Position numbers and translations under genes: made by a program. 64,000 nt of DNA from Hydrogenophilales bacterium (GTDB lineage Bacteria; Pseudomonadota; Gammaproteobacteria; Burkholderiales; Thiobacillaceae): positions 868,001 to 932,000 of the forward strand of contig JADJCP010000001.1 in the NCBI GenBank assembly GCA_016703155.1. Reading direction: 5' to 3'. Shown here piece after piece: positions 26,633 through 34,624 of the stretch (position 1 is the first letter of the stretch; each line of letters starts with the position of its first letter). The notes below the pieces were generated by a model that had not been told where the DNA came from, searched no databases, and saw only the letters and a program-made list of their open reading frames with translations.

Positions 26633-27417
26633 TGTTTCTGCCACAACTGCTCAAGAAGATCGAAACCGGTGAAAAACTCGCCGTTCTGACCTGCTATGAC
26701 GCCAGCTTCGCCCGGCTCATGGCGCGCGCCGGGGTCGACATCCTCCTGGTCGGCGACTCTCTGGGCATGACGGTGCAGGGACACACGACCACCTTGCCGG
26801 TGACCCTGGAACAGATGGTCTATCACACCGAAGCCGTCGCGCGCGGCGCCAATGGCCTGTTCATCATGGCCGACCTGCCTTTCGGCGCCTACCAGCACTC
26901 ACCGCAGCAGGCCTTCGCCGCCTCGGCACGCCTGCTCGCCGCCGGCGCCAACATGGTCAAGCTGGAAGGCGGCGCGGTGATGGTCGAAAGTGTCGCCTTC
27001 CTGGCGGCGCGCGGCATCCCGGTGTGCGGCCACCTCGGCCTGCTGCCGCAGTCGGTCAACCAGACCGGCTACCGCGCCCAGGGCCGGGAGCGCAAGGCCG
27101 CCGACCAGTTGATCAAGGATGCCGCCGCTCTGGGAGCCGCCGGGGCGCAGATGCTGGTGCTGGAATCCATCCCCTCGCTGCTGGCAACCGAAGTCACCCA
27201 GAACCTGCGCATCCCAACCATCGGCATCGGCGCCGGTCCAGGCTGCGACGGCCAGGTTCTGGTACTGTATGACGCCATCGGCCTCACGGAAAAACCGCCG
27301 CGTTTCTCGAAAAGCTTTCTGCCCGGCGCAAGCGACATTTCCGCGGCGCTTGTTGCCTACGTGGCCGCGGTGAAATCGGGCACCTTCCCGGGCCCGGAGC
27401 ATGAAACGCCAACTTGA
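26629..27417 (+). CDS. panB: 3-methyl-2-oxobutanoate hydroxymethyltransferase
   Basis: 262 residues. First committed step to pantothenate: transfers a hydroxymethyl group from methylene-tetrahydrofolate to ketoisovalerate. Motifs: LTCYDASFARLMARAGVDILLVGDSLGM (near 20-48, containing the Mg-binding Asp residues), KLEGGAVMVE near 107, GHLGLLPQSVNQTGYRAQGR near 130, and the catalytic Glu in LVLESIP near 175. It overlaps the kinase gene and is followed nine bases later by panC. Confidence 0.95.
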   Translation: MMFLPQLLKKIETGEKLAVLTCYDASFARLMARAGVDILLVGDSLGMTVQGHTTTLPVTLEQMVYHTEAVARGANGLFIMADLPFGAYQHSPQQAFAASARLLAAGANMVKLEGGAVMVESVAFLAARGIPVCGHLGLLPQSVNQTGYRAQGRERKAADQLIKDAAALGAAGAQMLVLESIPSLLATEVTQNLRIPTIGIGAGPGCDGQVLVLYDAIGLTEKPPRFSKSFLPGASDISAALVAYVAAVKSGTFPGPEHETPT

Positions 27418-27426
27418 GTTGATGCC

Positions 27427-28257
27427 ATGCAACTGATCCACGGTGTCGCTGAACTGCGCCAGGCGCTTACCGGCGCGCCCCGTACCGCTTTCGTTCCAAC
27501 CATGGGCAACCTGCATGCCGGGCATATCGATCTTGTGCGTCAGGCACGCCAAGCCGGTGGCCCGGTGGTGGTCAGCATCTTCGTCAACCCACTGCAATTC
27601 GGCCAGGGCGAGGATTTCGAGCGCTATCCGCGCACCCTCGACGCCGACTGCGCGCAACTGGAGCCGGCCGGCACCGACATCGTGTTCTGCCCGGACGTCG
27701 CCGAGATGTACCCGGAGGCGCAGACCTTCCAGGTGCAACCGCCGCTCGCCGACGAACTCTGCGGCGCCTTCCGGCCCGGTCACTTCCAGGGTGTCTGCAC
27801 CGTCGTCCTCAAGCTGTTCGAAATAGTGCGTCCGAAAGTCGCCGTATTCGGAAAAAAGGACTACCAGCAACTGCACCTGCTCAAGGGCATGACGCGACAG
27901 TTCAACCTGGATATCGACATCGTCGAGGCCGAAACCTTGCGCGCCGACGACGGCCTGGCCTTGTCATCGCGCAACGGCTACCTGAGTCCGGCGGAACGCG
28001 CCGAAGCGCCGCGCTTATACCGACTGCTCAAGGCATGCGGCGCCGACCTCTGCGCCGGCCAGCGCGACTACCCGGCTATCGAGGCCGATGCCGCGCGCCA
28101 GCTCGCCGAGCACGGCTGGCGCGTCGACTACATCGCCGTGCGTTCCCAGGCCACGCTTCTGGCACCCGGCGCTGACGAAACCCGACTGGTCATCCTCGCC
28201 GCCGCGCGCCTCGGCAATACCCGTTTGATAGACAACATCGAACTGAATGTTGGATGA
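27427..28257 (+). CDS. panC: Pantothenate synthetase
   Basis: 276 residues. Joins pantoate and beta-alanine using ATP. The HIGH-like motif is MGNLHAGH near 27-34; next come FVNPLQFGQGEDFERYPRT near 58, FGKKDYQQL near 144 and the KMSKS-like region LSSRNGYLSP near 179. All are normal for PanC. It forms panB-panC with the upstream gene; panD follows after 94 bases with a separate -10 box. Confidence 0.95.
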   Translation: MQLIHGVAELRQALTGAPRTAFVPTMGNLHAGHIDLVRQARQAGGPVVVSIFVNPLQFGQGEDFERYPRTLDADCAQLEPAGTDIVFCPDVAEMYPEAQTFQVQPPLADELCGAFRPGHFQGVCTVVLKLFEIVRPKVAVFGKKDYQQLHLLKGMTRQFNLDIDIVEAETLRADDGLALSSRNGYLSPAERAEAPRLYRLLKACGADLCAGQRDYPAIEADAARQLAEHGWRVDYIAVRSQATLLAPGADETRLVILAAARLGNTRLIDNIELNVG

Positions 28258-28311
28258 TTTGTCCTAGGGCAAGTGATGCGCACTGCCTATGGTGCACTGC
28301 GCAAATCGCGA

Positions 28312-28317
28312 TATAAT
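28312..28317 (+). promoter_or_regulatory. Probable -10 box for panD
   Basis: A perfect TATAAT lies 35 bases before the panD start codon in the 94-base gap after panC. No clear -35 box is seen at the proper distance. It may let panD be transcribed apart from panBC. Confidence 0.45.
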
Positions 28318-28351
28318 CCGCGCCCCGACATCCCTTTAACCGGACATCGCC

Positions 28352-28732
28352 ATGCAACGCACCATGCTTAAAGCCAAACTCCACCGGGTGAGCGTGACCG
28401 CTTCCGAGCTCGGTTACGAGGGTTCGTGCGCCATCGACGAACTGCTGCTGGACGCCGCCGATATCCGGGAATACGAGCAGATCGACATCTACAACGTCAA
28501 CAACGGCGAACGCTTCACCACCTATGCCATCCGCGGCCAACGCGGCAGCGGCATGATCTCGGTGAACGGCGCCGCGGCCCGCAAGGCCGCCCCCGGCGAT
28601 ATCCTGATCATCGCCGCCTACGCCAGCTACACCGAGTTGGAGCTCAACAACTACGAGCCGAAGCTGGTGTACGTCGACGAGCACAACCGCATCAAGCGCA
28701 TCGGCGCGCAGATCCCGGCTCAGGCGGCCTGA
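28352..28732 (+). CDS. panD: Aspartate 1-decarboxylase proenzyme
   Basis: 126 residues, normal for PanD. Makes beta-alanine from aspartate for the PanC reaction. The self-cleavage site that yields the pyruvoyl cofactor is Gly24-Ser25 in YEGSCAID; also conserved are Lys9, Tyr22, and the YNVNNGERF segment near 47-55 with VNGAAARKAAPGDILII near 70. The three enzymes panB, panC and panD here cover the whole pathway branch except ketopantoate reduction. Confidence 0.95.
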   Translation: MQRTMLKAKLHRVSVTASELGYEGSCAIDELLLDAADIREYEQIDIYNVNNGERFTTYAIRGQRGSGMISVNGAAARKAAPGDILIIAAYASYTELELNNYEPKLVYVDEHNRIKRIGAQIPAQAA

Positions 28733-28792
28733 CCACGGCGCGCTTGCGGGTGCGCTTTCGCAGTACCACCCACATACCTCTTCCGGCGGAGA

Positions 28793-28820
28793 TTGCCAGC
28801 CTGCCGAATCGGTATATGCT
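28793..28820 (+). promoter_or_regulatory. Candidate sigma-70 promoter of the MCE-caspase cluster
   Basis: TTGCCA at 28793-28798 and TATGCT at 28815-28820, separated by 16 bases, in the 120-base gap after panD. Transcription would begin near 28827, leaving a 28-base leader to the ATG at 28855. This makes the in-frame ATG at 28816 unlikely as a start. Confidence 0.45.
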
Positions 28821-28854
28821 GCACGCATTGAGTGAGAATAGTTATCGGATACGC

Positions 28855-29394
28855 ATGTCCAGTTTCTCATCGGTGCCCACAGCCAATACGTCCTTGTCCC
28901 TGATCGCCGGAGAACGCGTCGTCATATCCTGGCCCGGGCGCGCCGCCCTGCTGGACGCCGTCAACCGACTCTGCGCCGACGACAGCCCGCTATGCCGCTA
29001 CGTCGGCGGCAGCCTGATCGCCGACCTGACCCTGACCGAAAACATCCTCCTGGAATCGGCGCTATCCCGTGACGCAGCGCCAGACTGGCTCGGGCCCGAA
29101 TTACACGCCCTGTTTGCAGCGGCCGGATGCCCTGATGATAGTCGCTGGGCGGCTCGGCCAGCGACCACCGCGACGCCGACGGCGCGCCTGCGGACACAGG
29201 TCGGACGCGCCTTGGCGGCCGACCCGGACTGCCTGCTGATCGACGCCCGCGAATGGCCGGACGCTGTCCTGGATCCCGAGCATTTCACGCGCGCCTTTCA
29301 GGAGCGCTACCCGTGGCGTACGCTGGCCTGGTTCTGCGACACGCCGGAACGCGCCGACGCACTGCAGGCTCGATTGGCGGGACCGAACCAATGA
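28855..29394 (+). CDS. Degenerate ABC-ATPase-like protein (MlaF position)
   Basis: 179 residues. The frame follows an ABC ATPase from end to end but with its functional motifs lost. The loop after LIAGERVVIS reads WPGRAALLD where Walker A should be, with no GKS/T; the TENILLES segment (near 63) matches the usual TVxENIxL; there is no LSGGQ before the RALAADPDCLLID helix and strand; the residue after the Walker B Asp is Ala instead of Glu; and the H-loop region reads FCDTP. The likeness to ABC ATPases is my inference from the spacing and hydrophobic pattern. Next gene overlap: ATGA with the MCE gene, the place of mlaF in mla operons. Probably a non-hydrolysing structural subunit. Confidence 0.6.
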   Translation: MSSFSSVPTANTSLSLIAGERVVISWPGRAALLDAVNRLCADDSPLCRYVGGSLIADLTLTENILLESALSRDAAPDWLGPELHALFAAAGCPDDSRWAARPATTATPTARLRTQVGRALAADPDCLLIDAREWPDAVLDPEHFTRAFQERYPWRTLAWFCDTPERADALQARLAGPNQ

Positions 29395-30419
29395 ACCCGT
29401 CCGTATCGGACAACGCGCTCGCCGAGCCGGAGGGCACGCCGACAGCCAGCCGCAACCCCGGACGGGCCTGGCTCGCCCTGGCCCTGGTCGCGGCCCTGCT
29501 GCTGGCCGGGCTTTCCGCCTGGCGCCAGGGCTGGTTCACACCGACCGCGCACGTCTACATCACCCTGCCCAGCGCCAATGGCGTACAGACAGGCATGCCG
29601 GTCAAGGTCAAGGGCTTCGTCATCGGCGAAGTCGACGACATCGCCTTGCTGGACTCACTGAATGTACGTGTCCGGCTACGTCTGGCGACCGCGAAGATGG
29701 CCCTGCTGGGTGCCGATGCCAAGGCGCATTTCGGCCGCGACGGCCCCATTGGTGGCAAGTTCATTGAAATCTCGCCGGGGGCGCGCCAAGGCCGGCGCCT
29801 CGCCGCCGAGCAGGAATTGAAGCTGGATGCCGGTACGGAGCTCGAGGATGTCATGGCCACGGTCAAGGTCGCGGTAGAGAAGCTGACCCTGACCCTGGAC
29901 AAGGTCAATCCCATCCTCGACGACACCCGCAAGCTCACCGGCGAGGCGTCGGCGATGCGCGAGACGGTACGCGCCTCGTTGACCGCCAGCCTGGCGGAAA
30001 TCCAGGCGATGTCCGGTCAACTGCGTCAAACCAGCGAGCGGGCCCGCACCCTTGTGGGTCATATCGACGACGACCGGGCCAAGGTGGTGGCGGATGTCCG
30101 GAAGGTGCTGGCCCAGGCCGGCGCCGCCGCGACAGGCGTTCGCAATACGTTGCGGCATGTCGAGACCGAACTGCCGCCCAGCCTGAAACTGGCACGGGAA
30201 CTGCTGACCAACGCCCGCGACACCAGCGGCGACGTCAAGAAGATGGTCGGCGCGGCGCGCGGCGACGTCCCCGCCATCGTCCAGTCCGGCCGCTCGACGG
30301 CGCAGGACGCGGCGGAGATCACCCAGGGACTGAAGAATACCTGGCCCTTGTCGAGCGCCATCAAGCCGCCCACCTCGGGTCAATTGCCGCTGAGCGGCGA
30401 CGAAGGTATCGGCCCATGA
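29391..30419 (+). CDS. MCE-domain (MlaD family) protein
   Basis: 342 residues from the ATG at 29391, which overlaps the previous stop. One N-terminal membrane helix (AWLALALVAALLLAGLSAW at about 26-44), then an MCE domain at about 52-145: NGVQTGMPVKVKGFVIGEVDDI at the start and GPIGGKFIEISPG near its end. Residues 150-330 are long helices rich in Ala/Thr/Arg with heptad spacing, likely a coiled coil or needle reaching across the periplasm, as in PqiB/LetB or MlaD relatives. MCE proteins bind and pass lipids between membranes. Neighbours encode a degenerate ATPase, a lipoprotein and an MlaE-like permease. Confidence 0.85.
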   Translation: MNPSVSDNALAEPEGTPTASRNPGRAWLALALVAALLLAGLSAWRQGWFTPTAHVYITLPSANGVQTGMPVKVKGFVIGEVDDIALLDSLNVRVRLRLATAKMALLGADAKAHFGRDGPIGGKFIEISPGARQGRRLAAEQELKLDAGTELEDVMATVKVAVEKLTLTLDKVNPILDDTRKLTGEASAMRETVRASLTASLAEIQAMSGQLRQTSERARTLVGHIDDDRAKVVADVRKVLAQAGAAATGVRNTLRHVETELPPSLKLARELLTNARDTSGDVKKMVGAARGDVPAIVQSGRSTAQDAAEITQGLKNTWPLSSAIKPPTSGQLPLSGDEGIGP

Positions 30420-31222
30420 AGGCCTGGCCGCTGATCCTGGCCGGAGCGCTGCTGACCAGTGCCTGCGCCCACCCACCGGAAAGAAACGCCGTCGTGGCGC
30501 GCGCCGAAGCGATGACGCAACGCGCCGCCCAGGCGTATGCCAAGGGCGAACTGGCGACCGCCCGGAATAACTACTCCAGCGCGCTGCGCCTGTATGAATC
30601 GCTCGCCGATAGCGAAGGCCGGGCGCGTACCATGCTGAGCCTGGCCAGGGTCATGGCGCAAGCAGGCAAGCCCATGGACGCCCGAGCCGAGATCGAGGCA
30701 CTGCTCGCCGAGCCCGGTCCGCTCAATCCGGCGACACGGCTCACGGCGCATGGCCGGGCGGCCGGCCTGGCTTTGACGATCGGGGATACCCATGCAGCAC
30801 AGCGCCACCTGGATCAAGCCGCGACGCTTTGCACCGCCCCCTGTCCCGATGGCGCGGCCCTGACGGTGCTGCGCGCGCGCGTCTGGTTGGCCCAGGGCAA
30901 GGCCGCCGAGGCCTTGACGCTGGCCGACAAGGTCGTTGCCGATAGCGCGCATGCCGGATCGGAGCACGGAAATGCCCTGCGCGTGCGCGCCCAGGCGCTG
31001 GCCGCGCTCGGCAAACATCGCGAAGCGACAGAGGCCGCCATGTGGGCCCTGGAGTTCGATCAAATGCGTGGCCGGAGCGAATTGGTCATCCTGGATCTGC
31101 AACTGCTGGCGCAGGCACACCAGGCACTGGGCGAGGCGGAGATCGCCCGCCGCTACCAGACCCTCGCCGAACGGGCGCGCGCAGCGCGGCGCGACCTGCT
31201 TGGCGGCGGGGCTGATGAATAG
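30416..31222 (+). CDS. TPR-containing lipoprotein
   Basis: 268 residues. Signal peptide with lipobox LTSAC (Cys17), then five or so helix-turn-helix units with TPR spacing (AAQAYAKGELATARNNYSSAL near 41; ARVWLAQGKAAEALTLADKV near 160; AQALAALGKHREATEAAMWAL near 193). It is likely anchored in the outer membrane and may act as a protein-binding scaffold. In position it corresponds to the auxiliary lipoprotein of MCE operons, although those usually have a different fold. It overlaps the MCE gene by ATGA and precedes the CHASE2 gene by 8 bases. Confidence 0.75.
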   Translation: MKAWPLILAGALLTSACAHPPERNAVVARAEAMTQRAAQAYAKGELATARNNYSSALRLYESLADSEGRARTMLSLARVMAQAGKPMDARAEIEALLAEPGPLNPATRLTAHGRAAGLALTIGDTHAAQRHLDQAATLCTAPCPDGAALTVLRARVWLAQGKAAEALTLADKVVADSAHAGSEHGNALRVRAQALAALGKHREATEAAMWALEFDQMRGRSELVILDLQLLAQAHQALGEAEIARRYQTLAERARAARRDLLGGGADE

Positions 31223-31230
31223 GCCGGGTC

Positions 31231-33015
31231 ATGCACTGGCTGCGTGAGCGGCTGCGCCCAGTGAAGCTCTGGTTGATCGCCGGCGGCCCAAGTGTCGACC
31301 TGCTCGGCTATGTCGCTGTACTGGCCGTGGCACTGACCGTGCAGAACATGAACGGCTTCCAGTACGCGGAATGGAAGCTATACGACCAGAGCCTGCGCTG
31401 GCTGCGTACCCTGACCCATCAGCCGGTGGCCAACGACGTGGTCATCATTGCCGCCGACGAAGCCAGCTTCCAGGCGTTCGACGAGCCCTTCGCCCTCTGG
31501 CACAAGCACCTGGGTACCCTGGTCGACGCCATGGTCACGGCGCAACCGGCGGTGGTCGGACTGGACATCGTCCTGCCGGCAAAGTCCTACGAATCGGTCG
31601 TGCCGGGCATCGACCGAGAGCTCATGGCCCCCTTGCTGCGCGCCCGCGGCCAGTTGAATCTGGTGGTCGCCCAGACCCTCGACGAACAGCTCCAACCGCG
31701 CCCCATCTTTCCCGGATTCGTGGCCCTGCTCGGCGCCGACCGACTGGCCTCGGCCCTGCTCTGCTTCGATGAGGATTCCGTGGTGCGCCGAATCATGTCG
31801 GCACAGTGCGGCGCCGCCGAAGCACACCGGGGCATCGCCGAGCGCATGGCGGCGGTCCTTGGCGCGCCACCGCGCGCCGAGGGCCTGATCGATTTCCGCT
31901 ATGGCCTGCCGTTCCCGACCCTCTCCATGGCCCAGGTGGAACGCTGGCAGGCCGAAGGCAACAGCGCCCAGCTGCGCGCCGCCTTCGCCGGCAAGGCGGT
32001 CCTGGTCGGTGTCGTCCTGCCTCTGGAGGACCGGCTCAAGGCACCGGTCGGCCTGCTGGCCAGCGAGCCGGACAACCGGCGCATCCCCGGTGTCCTGATG
32101 CATGCCCAGATCCTGCGCTCGCTGCTCAATCACGGTTTCATCCAGCCGGTGCCTGCCTGGGTGGTCGCGCTGCTCACCGCACTGGTCTGCCTGTGCTGGT
32201 TCGGCTACGGCTACAAGAAAAACCTGATCTACTGGACCCTGTTCGCACTGCTGCCGCTGCTCGGCCTGTATGCCCTCTGGCTGGGCCATGCCTTGCCGCC
32301 GGCCGCGCTGCTGGTCTCGGCCAAGTTGGCCTATGCCGCGCGCCAGGCACTGGAAGCCATGCGCATCAAACACCATCGCCTCCGGCTCACTCAGGCGTTC
32401 GCCGGCCATGTCGATGGCCGCCTGCTGCAACGCGTACTTTCCGGCGACGCCGGAAATGGCGGCGACCTGATGCCGCGGCGCCAGGCCATGACCGCGCTCT
32501 GGGTGCGTCTCCCCGCCGATCACGGTGTCTGGATGCAAGGCACGCCCGAGGCGGCCGCCGAGGCCCTGGGCACCTACTACACCGCCGTGCGCATGGCGGT
32601 GCAGCGCGCCGGCGGCATGATCGAACGCTTCCACGGCGCCCAGGTTCTGGCCTATTTCGGCGCGCCCCTGCCCGTGCGCCATGCCCCCAGGGCGGCGCTG
32701 GAGGCGGCTTTGGCCATCGTGCGGAGTTATCCGGAATGGAGCCGGCGGATCGCCGGAGACAGCACGCAAGCACCCAAAGTAGCCATCGGCATCGCCAGCG
32801 GCGAAGTCCTCGCCGGACAGGTGACGCTGCCCGGCGCGAGCCCCTTCGTGGTCCTCGGCGAGACCGTGGAACGCGCGTCGGGCCTGGCCGCGCAAACGCC
32901 GGACGGTGACACGCAGGTTCTGGTCGACCCCGCCACCGCGCGGGCGGTGGCGGCCAAGGGTCTGGAACAGGTGCAGGTGGCCGGAGTCGAGGCCTACAAG
33001 CTGATCACGAGGTAA
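31231..33015 (+). CDS. CHASE2 sensor with degenerate adenylate-cyclase domain
   Basis: 594 residues. Membrane helix near 25-41, periplasmic CHASE2 domain at about 55-300 (VIIAADEASFQAF and VVGLDIVLPAKSYES are typical), three helices at about 308-372, then a class III cyclase homology domain. In that domain both metal-binding aspartates are gone: the first strand reads TALWVRLP where a FADI-type motif is expected, and the second site reads RFHGAQVLAYFG where GD is normal. The IGIASGEVLAGQV strand is kept, and the substrate Asn is replaced in VLGETVERASG. It is therefore probably a pseudocyclase that senses a periplasmic cue or binds, but does not convert, nucleotide. Confidence 0.82.
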   Translation: MHWLRERLRPVKLWLIAGGPSVDLLGYVAVLAVALTVQNMNGFQYAEWKLYDQSLRWLRTLTHQPVANDVVIIAADEASFQAFDEPFALWHKHLGTLVDAMVTAQPAVVGLDIVLPAKSYESVVPGIDRELMAPLLRARGQLNLVVAQTLDEQLQPRPIFPGFVALLGADRLASALLCFDEDSVVRRIMSAQCGAAEAHRGIAERMAAVLGAPPRAEGLIDFRYGLPFPTLSMAQVERWQAEGNSAQLRAAFAGKAVLVGVVLPLEDRLKAPVGLLASEPDNRRIPGVLMHAQILRSLLNHGFIQPVPAWVVALLTALVCLCWFGYGYKKNLIYWTLFALLPLLGLYALWLGHALPPAALLVSAKLAYAARQALEAMRIKHHRLRLTQAFAGHVDGRLLQRVLSGDAGNGGDLMPRRQAMTALWVRLPADHGVWMQGTPEAAAEALGTYYTAVRMAVQRAGGMIERFHGAQVLAYFGAPLPVRHAPRAALEAALAIVRSYPEWSRRIAGDSTQAPKVAIGIASGEVLAGQVTLPGASPFVVLGETVERASGLAAQTPDGDTQVLVDPATARAVAAKGLEQVQVAGVEAYKLITR

Positions 33016-33019
33016 TGCC

Positions 33020-33859
33020 ATGAAGCGATACACACTGCTTGCTTTCCTGCTCTGCCTGGTCGCCCTGAGCAGCGTCTCGCGGAGCGTTCTGGCGCAGGGC
33101 GTGGCCATGGTGCTCGACCGTACCGGCACGGTCGAAGCCATCCATGCCGGCAAGGCCAGGCGCCTGAACGTCCTCGACTACCTCGCCGCCGATTCGGAAG
33201 TGCGCCTCGCCGACGCGGCCAGCGCCACCCTGGTCTACCTGGCGTCCTCGCGGGAGTGGCAATTCACCGGCCCAGGCCGTTACCGCCTGAAGTCCGACGC
33301 ACCGGCGGTCCTGCAGGGCGCGGCACCCAAGGCGCGCGGCGTACCCGCGCCGTCCGCGCAGGCCATGGTCAAGCTCGAACCGGCGCAACGCGAACGCCTG
33401 GCCCTGGGGGCCATGGTGATGCGTGGCGACGGACCCTTGCGCATCGTCAGCCCGAACGGCGTCGATGTCCTGACGAATCAACCGACCCTGATCTGGCTGG
33501 CCGGCGACGGGCAGGAAATCCGCGTCAGCGTCTTCGACGAGTCCCAACAGATCGTCGCCCAGGGTGTCGCCACGAAGATGCCGTGGCCACTACCGAAAGC
33601 CCTGCCGCCGGGCGAATACACCTGGCGGATCGAAGCCACCGCGGCCGGCGGGTCGCCGCGTCTGGGGCGCTTCCGGATCATCGGCGACGACGACGAACGC
33701 CGGGCACTGCCAACCCGGCCACCCGCCGAGTTCGCGCAGCGCGTCGCCCACGCCGTCATGCTGGAAAGCCATGACCTGCCGCACGATGCCCTGATGCTCT
33801 GGCGTGCCCTCGCCGCCGAGCGTCCGGACGAGGAATCCTTGCAGCAATGGGCACGCTGA
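33020..33859 (+). CDS. FecR-domain secreted protein
   Basis: 279 residues with a signal peptide (cleavage near SVLAQG at about 25). Residues 28-115 form a FecR-like beta domain (DRTGTVEAIHAGKARRLNVLDYLAADSEVRLADAASATLVYL), typical of the FecR proteins that sit beside CHASE2 cyclases and are not coupled to sigma factors. A second beta domain at about 135-225 (ILTNQPTLIWLAGDGQEIRVSV) resembles an Ig-like fold. Its place right after the CHASE2 gene (4-base gap) suggests it is a periplasmic partner of that sensor. It overlaps the permease gene by 13 bases. Confidence 0.78.
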   Translation: MKRYTLLAFLLCLVALSSVSRSVLAQGVAMVLDRTGTVEAIHAGKARRLNVLDYLAADSEVRLADAASATLVYLASSREWQFTGPGRYRLKSDAPAVLQGAAPKARGVPAPSAQAMVKLEPAQRERLALGAMVMRGDGPLRIVSPNGVDVLTNQPTLIWLAGDGQEIRVSVFDESQQIVAQGVATKMPWPLPKALPPGEYTWRIEATAAGGSPRLGRFRIIGDDDERRALPTRPPAEFAQRVAHAVMLESHDLPHDALMLWRALAAERPDEESLQQWAR

Positions 33860-34605
33860 AGCACGCCGTGCACCTGCGCCGTCGGGCGCTGCACGACCTC
33901 TGGCGGTGCCGTGACGACTGGCGCCTGCCCTTGCCGCGCGCCCTGATGCGGCGCGAGCGCGATAACCAGCTGGCCGACCTGATGCCGGTGGTCATCCTGA
34001 TCGCCCTGATGGTCGCCATTCCGCTGTTCACCACGCTGGTCTCGGCCTTGGGTGACAGCTACCCGGCCGCCCTCGCCACGCTCTGGCCGATGTGGGCGAT
34101 CCAGGCCGCGCCGCTGGTCGTCGCCCTGCTTCAGACGGTGCGCCGCGTGCCCGGTCTCGCCATCGACCTGGCCAGACGCGACAGTGTCGGCGAGTTCGCC
34201 GCGCTCGCGCTGCTCCGGGCGTCGCCGGCCACCTACCCGTGCGTGCCGCTGATCGTCGCCTACGCCTGGGTGGCCGCCGCCGCCACCTGCCTGCTGGTCG
34301 GCCTGACCTTGTTGTTCGGCTGGCTGGCCGGCGTTCTGCTGGCCATCGGCGAACCGCGCCAGGCACTCGACATCGCCCTGGACAACATGTCGCCGCTGGC
34401 CTGGCTACGCAGCCTGATCTCCGCCCTGATCCTCGGCGCGGTCTGTGCCCTGGCCGGCATCCTCGCCGCCTGGCCCGGCAGCCAGGTGACCATGGCGGGC
34501 ATCGACGCCCATCGCCTCGGCCTGCGTGCCATGACCGCCAGCGCGCTGGCGTGCCTGGTGGCGATGTTGGCGCTGAACTGGGTATTCGGCGTGTTGTCCG
34601 GGTAA
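33847..34605 (+). CDS. Divergent MlaE-type permease
   Basis: 252 residues, with about five membrane helices (near 48-68, 80-100, 135-165, 190-215 and 225-250). The overall layout follows MlaE: an N-terminal amphipathic region (LRRRALHDLWRCRDDW), a helix pair with a Pro-Leu-Val core (AAPLVVALLQTVRRVPGLAIDLARRDSVGEFAALALLRASPATYPCVPL), where MlaE has the conserved GPV...AGRxGxAxxAExGxMxxxEQxxAxxxMxxxPxxxxxxPR stretch, and a C-terminal pair ending in ALACLVAMLALNWVFGV. Most of the conserved Gly and Glu residues are changed. The assignment is an inference from this pattern, strengthened by the MCE gene in the same operon. Confidence 0.6.
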   Translation: MGTLKHAVHLRRRALHDLWRCRDDWRLPLPRALMRRERDNQLADLMPVVILIALMVAIPLFTTLVSALGDSYPAALATLWPMWAIQAAPLVVALLQTVRRVPGLAIDLARRDSVGEFAALALLRASPATYPCVPLIVAYAWVAAAATCLLVGLTLLFGWLAGVLLAIGEPRQALDIALDNMSPLAWLRSLISALILGAVCALAGILAAWPGSQVTMAGIDAHRLGLRAMTASALACLVAMLALNWVFGVLSG

Positions 34606-34624
34606 CCCGAGGAGGTCCGAAATC

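Noticed and set aside
31378..33153. Minus-strand frame of 591 residues opposite the CHASE2 gene
   Set aside because: No domain found; it runs across the CHASE2 and FecR genes, both of which have clear motifs on the plus strand.
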